Below the pieces are notes generated by a model. It had not been told where the DNA came from. It saw only the letters and a program-made list of their open reading frames with translations, and did not search any database. DNA of 64,000 nucleotides from Treponema_I sp045597345 (GTDB lineage: Bacteria; Spirochaetota; Spirochaetia; Treponematales; Treponemataceae), in assembly GCA_045597345.1 (NCBI GenBank), contig JAZLJW010000110.1, positions 12,943-76,942 of the forward strand. The letters are read 5' to 3'. Below, one piece after another: positions 60,301-64,000 of this stretch. How positions within the stretch are numbered: the stretch's first letter is position 1; every line of letters begins with the position of its first letter. The translations under genes and the position numbers were made by a program.

Positions 60301-62406
60301 AGGTTTGAAGAATGCAAGACTGTGGATCAGGTAATTGATGAATTGAAAGAAATCAGAGATGAATTCCGTGGTGAATATGTAGAAATTAGAGAAATGCCTG
60401 AATACAAGAAAATTACAGATAAAATGGAATCATTAAGTGAAGTTATCAGAGATAAGCGCAATGAATTATCTAGTTTAAGTGAGCGTGGAGGTAAGCTTTA
60501 CGAAGTCGAAAAACAGAAAGTAATTGAAAAATACATTCAGAAAGGTAAGGATGAAAAATTACTGCGCTGGAATACTCGTAATTCTTATTACAATATTCCA
60601 AAGAAGTATCTTGATGATTTCGAGAAAGAGACAAAAGGGTTATGGGAGAAGGCATATGCACCATGGAAAAAGGCTGTTGCAGATTTTAAGGCAGAGCTTA
60701 TTTCAAAAGGTGTAAAAGAAGAGGATTTCTTTACAAATAAAAACACATACATGGGCAAAACCGTAGAATTATCTTGGTTTGACTATTACACACTTATGCC
60801 GGAAATGCAGGAATATAGTGCATTGAAATCAGAACTTGATGCTTATGTAAAAAAAATGAAAGTTGCCGTAAGTATGAAGAATCCTTTGCTTGAAGCATGG
60901 AAATCACTTGGTAAAAGATTTACTGATATTCTGTATTCTGATTCCTTCAATGCTCATAAATATGACTGTGCAAAAGGTAAGTATGATGATTGGGGTTGGC
61001 TTGCTAAAGATGCAAAAATTGTAGAAAAGAAGATAACAAATAAACAGAAGAAATTTGAGTTGCTTACAGCTACAGAAATTAAACGCAAGGGTGGACGTGA
61101 TTTCAATATCACTTCTACTGCAGAGCTGAAAAAAGCTTTCAATCTGCGTGATGTTCAGTCAGGTAATTGGGTTCTCAGCGATCCGGAAAGTGCCGGATTC
61201 CATGTAAAAAACGCTGCTATGGCATTTGCAGACCTGGCAGATATTACAGGTATACCAGATAATAAAATATCGCTGAATGGCCGCCTTGCAATGGCATTCG
61301 GTGCACGTGGTACAGGTAATGCTGGTGGTCGCACTGCTGTCGCACACTATGAGAGTGTCGAGAGAGTAATTAACATGACTAAGATGAAAGGTGGAGGTTC
61401 TCTTGGTCATGAATGGTTTCACGCGTTTGACAACATGATTACAAGTGCTATGACAGGGGATGATTCTAAAGACGTTTTCCTTACAAATGCGTACCTTAGA
61501 TTATCAGATTCTACAAAACGACTTGTAGAAGAATATGTATCTCTGAAAGATGGAAGCACTGGAAGTTCATTCAATGCCTACGCAAATACATACAAGATGA
61601 AACAGATTGCAAGGAAACTTGAAGCCAAAGGATTTGATGTTGCAAAACTCAATGATCAAAAATCAGAGCTTCAGGTAAAAATACAAGGTGCGTTTGATAA
61701 ACTTGTACGAGAAATGACAACAGGTGATTCTGATCTTTATGTTGGCGTAAAATACAAGACTGAAGACTATAAGAAAATGCTTGCTAATTTCAGCGAAGAT
61801 GCAATCAGTAGAGATAGGTTGGCTGTTGAAAGTTACGGAAGAAAACCTTCTTTGAGACTTAAAATTGCAGATGCCGGTAGTCTTGATAAAGCCATTGATG
61901 AAATTAACGCCACTTTTGGTGTTCCAACTGATGCTAAAGCACATAAAAATAAGTCTGAATGGGTAAAAATAACAGTTGCATACTATGACCGTAATCCAAA
62001 CGGCATTGAGGAACTTGACCCTATACCTGTAAAGTCCGGCGAAAAAGGTAGTAGATTTCTTGCTGATGCTAACGAATTGGAAAACTTCGGTAGAGATTAT
62101 TGGTCAACTACTCATGAGATGGCTGCACGTGCATTCAGCGCATATCTTGAAGATACTCTCAAAGATCAAGGCAGACAGAATGATTACCTGACGTATAAAG
62201 CCGAAAACAAATACTATGAAGGCAACCCATATCCTGAAGGCGAAGAACGTAAACGTATAAACGCAGCATTCAAAGAACTGTTTGATATTGTTAAACAGAC
62301 GAATGCAATTCAGAAGGCTATCGAATGGGATGAAGTTGAAGCCATACATAAATCAATGGTATGGAGTGAGATTGAAAAAAAATCCCATATTTGTAATAAA
62401 GGGTGA
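57310..62406 (+). CDS. Giant polyvalent protein
   Basis: 1698 residues. A region near residues 335-480 ('GEVIINKASVDNDLHHGAKE', 'HYFAGKINYGGEEKVVFCRV') resembles a PBECR/LPD3-type module. Two short repeats start 'AMLGNDNAKKYGLTDED' and 'AMLGNQNARKDGLTEEE'. Residues about 1290-1400 are LPD1-like with a zincin motif 'HEWFHAFDN'. Such proteins enter the cell with the DNA and act early. ATG 57310 follows G8; the upstream frame crosses a terminator hairpin. Confidence 0.7.
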   Translation: MARSFLDIFLGRPETVQKSNGWDSIEKSLLDAESIEKASKGVRRAQHKYIRVFTGSNGKDRYLYPADMANPFKLLLSAFGIGKEKVEETYQANNIERAYGVDKNVFGAHLLEYLTNRVKWDTLFKNKAEREKNKEPVAQKVVEDNAAKKKAEKAKNVKDAAESAGSDNKKKMTVNRSLMRKIYSLYNPIPEDKAEPAVEQKIEPTPVTPEVKPALEKIKEFVGRKTMKRPDGITVMTWPDGRIIHTDKKGGVVYDNYSLDTQSVVDTASEVPTVHRVEDTSTVSGGNGSGGDGNEPPESNKKRFSDLTSDDKKQIKEQIESNIVSSIPANSVPYNGDNKYGKAAKEWIEKNPQGNAFTEIGEVIINKASVDNDLHHGAKENLYIKLQTLPAVKDVLEKGVYIGYEHNKTSNDDIDNHYFAGKINYGGEEKVVFCRVREVAGDTERFYVHEVFTEDEIKKGANSTVADVDPSLLTGTPLYEYILRDILNVNTDTSKLSQAMLGNDNAKKYGLTDEDVSTVKRLVDKYNFTKEQFASSAARTGNIKAINDYAKEHGMKAYDVALDVYDIIINNKTEKKDEPAEESNEKPGYTEGEKAAIALAYRKEKDFDPTLNDYAYYEKIKAKFPELDAKGELYRTMLNVKNLMISETMFRAAKEYIKSKESVIEQAESSGEPVSNGQTFDDGYKVISDDETFKNQLINGTISIESLKEVHRQGVENGHESQAYADGVIQAAEDVMKEHGNKIAMLGNQNARKDGLTEEEKKIYDREYNWYKETYVDGIREQNPYTNEEETIADILKDEADERFTVYGENDIAYKALKDLYTDTTGKEYVPTKKNIAKPQTDSEMKKEQEEEKKARKEAGLSNPGNNIGDRVSAIDDADTWNPNSENYRFKDTGYIAGSRKELAQEYIISRARSGSIVDAKHVDFDALEENPRMAEKLITKSNIFGDVDWDGLREKGMSGSAAFLIDRIYASAGAKPDESNASARKQYVIALNGLRDRFEECKTVDQVIDELKEIRDEFRGEYVEIREMPEYKKITDKMESLSEVIRDKRNELSSLSERGGKLYEVEKQKVIEKYIQKGKDEKLLRWNTRNSYYNIPKKYLDDFEKETKGLWEKAYAPWKKAVADFKAELISKGVKEEDFFTNKNTYMGKTVELSWFDYYTLMPEMQEYSALKSELDAYVKKMKVAVSMKNPLLEAWKSLGKRFTDILYSDSFNAHKYDCAKGKYDDWGWLAKDAKIVEKKITNKQKKFELLTATEIKRKGGRDFNITSTAELKKAFNLRDVQSGNWVLSDPESAGFHVKNAAMAFADLADITGIPDNKISLNGRLAMAFGARGTGNAGGRTAVAHYESVERVINMTKMKGGGSLGHEWFHAFDNMITSAMTGDDSKDVFLTNAYLRLSDSTKRLVEEYVSLKDGSTGSSFNAYANTYKMKQIARKLEAKGFDVAKLNDQKSELQVKIQGAFDKLVREMTTGDSDLYVGVKYKTEDYKKMLANFSEDAISRDRLAVESYGRKPSLRLKIADAGSLDKAIDEINATFGVPTDAKAHKNKSEWVKITVAYYDRNPNGIEELDPIPVKSGEKGSRFLADANELENFGRDYWSTTHEMAARAFSAYLEDTLKDQGRQNDYLTYKAENKYYEGNPYPEGEERKRINAAFKELFDIVKQTNAIQKAIEWDEVEAIHKSMVWSEIEKKSHICNKG

Positions 62407-62442
62407 TAAGTTCCTGATTAGAAAGTAAGTGCTAAAAATAAT

Positions 62443-62492
62443 GCAATTTTTATACATGAAAAATAATCGTGTATAGAAATTGCTTATTTTTT
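62443..62492 (+). terminator. Terminator-like hairpin before the 62518 gene
   Basis: Arms 62443-62458 and 62468-62483 pair over 16 positions with G-T wobbles, followed by TTATTTTTT; GGGAG and ATG follow. Confidence 0.65.
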
Positions 62493-62517
62493 AACATGAA
62501 ACTATGGGAGAAATTAA

Positions 62518-63249
62518 ATGAGAATTGTTGTTAGAAAAGATGTATATAAATCAATTTGTAATTTATTGGGAATAGAGAAAGCAGGATTACCTGTACATAC
62601 TCGACATGGAAATTATGTAAAGGTATCTGATAATCCCTCAAAATGGGAATATAAACCTATTGGTAATCCTAAAGAAAATGAAACTCAAAGACGAATTAGA
62701 CTAGCAAATAAATCTAAATTAATACCTATTACTAAAACAAATCAGCAATTAATGAATGTTGATGCAACAAATTATAGAACTGAAGGTGAAAAATATATTG
62801 ATAAATTAGATCAAAGACTTGCGAAAACTGATTTTTATTGTAAAGCTACTGGAAAGAAAATATCTAATGTAACTAAATTAAAAACACATTTATATATAAA
62901 AAGACATTCTCAAAGTGAACAAATTGAACGAACGAAAATATTACCTTATATAATGACTATTCTAACTGATACAGGTGTAAAAGGAAAATTTACAGAAGAT
63001 TCAAAAGGTGATTATCGTGAGATAGTAGGTAAAGCTTATATTAAAGAAGATGATGGAAGTTATACAAAAGTAGGCATCGCAATAATAATGGCTGATATTA
63101 ATAAAGGAAGTTCAGAAATAAAAGGTATTAGTTTATTTACAGTAAGAGATAAGTTGATTAAATCATACTCTACGGATGCTTTTACTGGCAATCAACATAA
63201 TATCCGCAGCGATTTCAAGAATCGTCTGAATAATGACTTTCAACTTTAG
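62518..63249 (+). CDS. Hypothetical protein, possible nuclease-type effector
   Basis: 243 basic residues. 'GLPVHTRHGNYVKVSDNPSK' at the N-terminus looks like a propeptide or linker. The C-terminal part ('GKAYIKEDDGSYTKVGIAII' and 'KGISLFTVRDK') resembles small phage nuclease-like modules by eye only. AT-rich compared with neighbours, which may show separate transfer. Confidence 0.45.
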   Translation: MRIVVRKDVYKSICNLLGIEKAGLPVHTRHGNYVKVSDNPSKWEYKPIGNPKENETQRRIRLANKSKLIPITKTNQQLMNVDATNYRTEGEKYIDKLDQRLAKTDFYCKATGKKISNVTKLKTHLYIKRHSQSEQIERTKILPYIMTILTDTGVKGKFTEDSKGDYREIVGKAYIKEDDGSYTKVGIAIIMADINKGSSEIKGISLFTVRDKLIKSYSTDAFTGNQHNIRSDFKNRLNNDFQL

Positions 63250-63302
63250 TTGACTAATTATTTTATAACCCCCATAAAACCTTTTTGTCAAGAAAATTTA
63301 CC

Positions 63303-63329
63303 CCCGGGTAATAACACCCGGGTTTTTTT
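63303..63329. terminator. Terminator between convergent genes
   Basis: CCCGGGT pairs with ACCCGGG around six bases, then T7. Separates the 62518 gene from repressor D. Confidence 0.75.
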
Positions 63330-63663
63330 ATTTTGTTTTATTAACGTGTTCTACCCAATAGTCAATCTGCTGACTGGTCATAAAAATGAGCGGTTCTCTA
63401 TCTTTTGGTGACAATCTTTGAAATGAATTGAACAGCTTCAGTAAATCTTCTGGTAATTCACTCTTTTTATCTTCACCGGTTAAAAGATATTCCATGCTTA
63501 CACCGATATATTTAGCTATTTTATATAAATCATCAGATCGCGGGATTGTATTCCGTGCTTTCCAGTTAGTTATTACTTGTGGAGAGTATCCTAATGCGTC
63601 TAGGTCTTTTGATGATAGATGCATTTTTATTCTATCAATTATTTCAATAGCGTTTAAATCCAT
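63328..63663 (-). CDS. XRE-family repressor (module D)
   Basis: 111 residues. HTH 'SSKDLDALGYSPQVITNWKA', family end 'VSMEYLLTGED'; the C-terminal 'PLIFMTSQQIDYW' is shared with repressor A. Opposes the gene at 63962 across a palindrome and leader. Confidence 0.75.
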   Translation of the reverse strand: MDLNAIEIIDRIKMHLSSKDLDALGYSPQVITNWKARNTIPRSDDLYKIAKYIGVSMEYLLTGEDKKSELPEDLLKLFNSFQRLSPKDREPLIFMTSQQIDYWVEHVNKTK

Positions 63664-63686
63664 AAACTCACTTTAAAATAACGAAA

Positions 63687-63727
63687 ATTACACAGAAAGT
63701 TTATTGACTATAAACATTATGTGTAAT
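63687..63727. promoter_or_regulatory. Operator and promoter, module D
   Basis: ATTACACA and TGTGTAAT are perfect inverted arms; GTTTAT/ATAAAC forms an inner pair. TTGACT (63704) with TACTAT 17 bases on gives a rightward promoter within. Confidence 0.6.
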
Positions 63728-63744
63728 ACTATAAATATATCAGA

Positions 63745-63875
63745 ACCAACCAATCTGATGCAGACAAACAACGGTGTTAATTAAAGAGCATTTAATTAAG
63801 ACAGGATACTTCTTTTGTTGTTTGGAGAAGTTTCAAGCTGTGGTGGCTTGACTGTCTTAATTAAGTGCTTTTTTT
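63745..63875 (+). ncRNA. Structured leader RNA, module D
   Basis: Pairing a CAAACAAC (63765) with GTTGTTTG (63817). Pairing b 63787-63804 with 63852-63869 over 18 positions with one wobble. Order a-b-a'-b', then T7; hairpin TCAAG/CTTGA between a' and b'. Two further hairpins (CACTC/GAGTG and a GAATCAGTG stem) precede the GGAGG of the 63962 gene. Confidence 0.65.
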
Positions 63876-63961
63876 ATTTCACTCGTTGAGTGATAAAAGC
63901 ACAACGAATCAGTGCTTATGTTTCTCAGGCAGAACACTGATTCATCGTGGAGGTGGCAATA

Positions 63962-64000
63962 ATGCCTACACCTATGTTATCGGATAATGCAGAAAAAAGC
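63962..64000 (+). CDS. Gene start at window edge, probable antirepressor
   Basis: Thirteen codons only, with GGAGGTGG upstream. By analogy with modules B and C it should encode an antirepressor-type protein; nothing in the visible residues shows this. Confidence 0.4.
   Translation, partial: MPTPMLSDNAEKS

Overview
The window is a temperate contractile-tailed phage (or prophage) genome, cut at both ends. The sheath, tube, baseplate spike V, baseplate J, terminase, portal and Mu F-like genes are all present. A tyrosine integrase sits beside a tRNA-Pro 3' fragment. The major capsid protein is not in the window; it probably lies beyond position 64000 or before position 1. The host is most likely a Treponema-like gut spirochaete. 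This is inferred from a DUF261-type lysis protein (a family I know mainly from spirochaetes), from the many XRE repressors ending in a 'VEYLxxG' pattern, and from AT-rich base use. No taxonomic marker proves it.

Layout. 1-15624 (+): tail and baseplate genes ending in a tail fibre. 15621-15926 (-): a start-less second copy of the fibre tip, facing the fibre tail to tail. 15960-16245: terminators and a GC-rich structured intergenic stretch. 16246-19686 (+): small accessory genes. 19720-20599 (-): four small genes. 20690-22190: attachment region with integrase arm-type repeats, then integrase. 22964-24695 (-): lysis cluster with two almost completely overlapping spanin-like frames. 24971-26502: two XRE repressors and an early operon. 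26508-26912: candidate large non-coding RNA containing a tRNA-like domain. 27065-28993: small cysteine-rich or membrane genes. 29088-37338: XRE/antirepressor module followed by recombination and replication genes (YqaJ exonuclease, DnaQ, RecT, HNHc nuclease, initiator, DnaC-like loader, SSB). 37442-41103: HNH gene and a cytosine methyltransferase split by an intein, followed by a fragmented repeat region with two poly-G tracts. 41110-43218: membrane protein, M23 peptidase, ThyX-like and FTR-like genes. 43228-43628: tRNAs. 43660-48693: packaging and portal. 48726-64000: antirepressor modules, an adenine methyltransferase, a Mu F head protein with fused effector-type domains, and a 1698-residue polyvalent protein.

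The strongest candidate for an undescribed system is a repeated regulatory module: XRE repressor on the minus strand, a private palindromic operator over a divergent promoter, then a leader RNA with pairing order a-b-a'-b' (H-type pseudoknot or mutually exclusive stems). The b-b' stem is followed by a U-run, and usually next by the ribosome site of an antirepressor-type gene. Four copies were found (25415-25620, 29460-29608, 49150-49284, 63745-63875) plus a decayed one near 55510. A wider pattern of terminator-like hairpins placed just upstream of start codons occurs at a dozen or so genes, on both strands. Other notable items are the invertible-looking fibre tip, the intein in the catalytic PC motif of the cytosine methyltransferase, and a 13-base motif repeated five times at module edges.

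All assignments come from reading the sequence and from remembered family features; no search or folding program was run.
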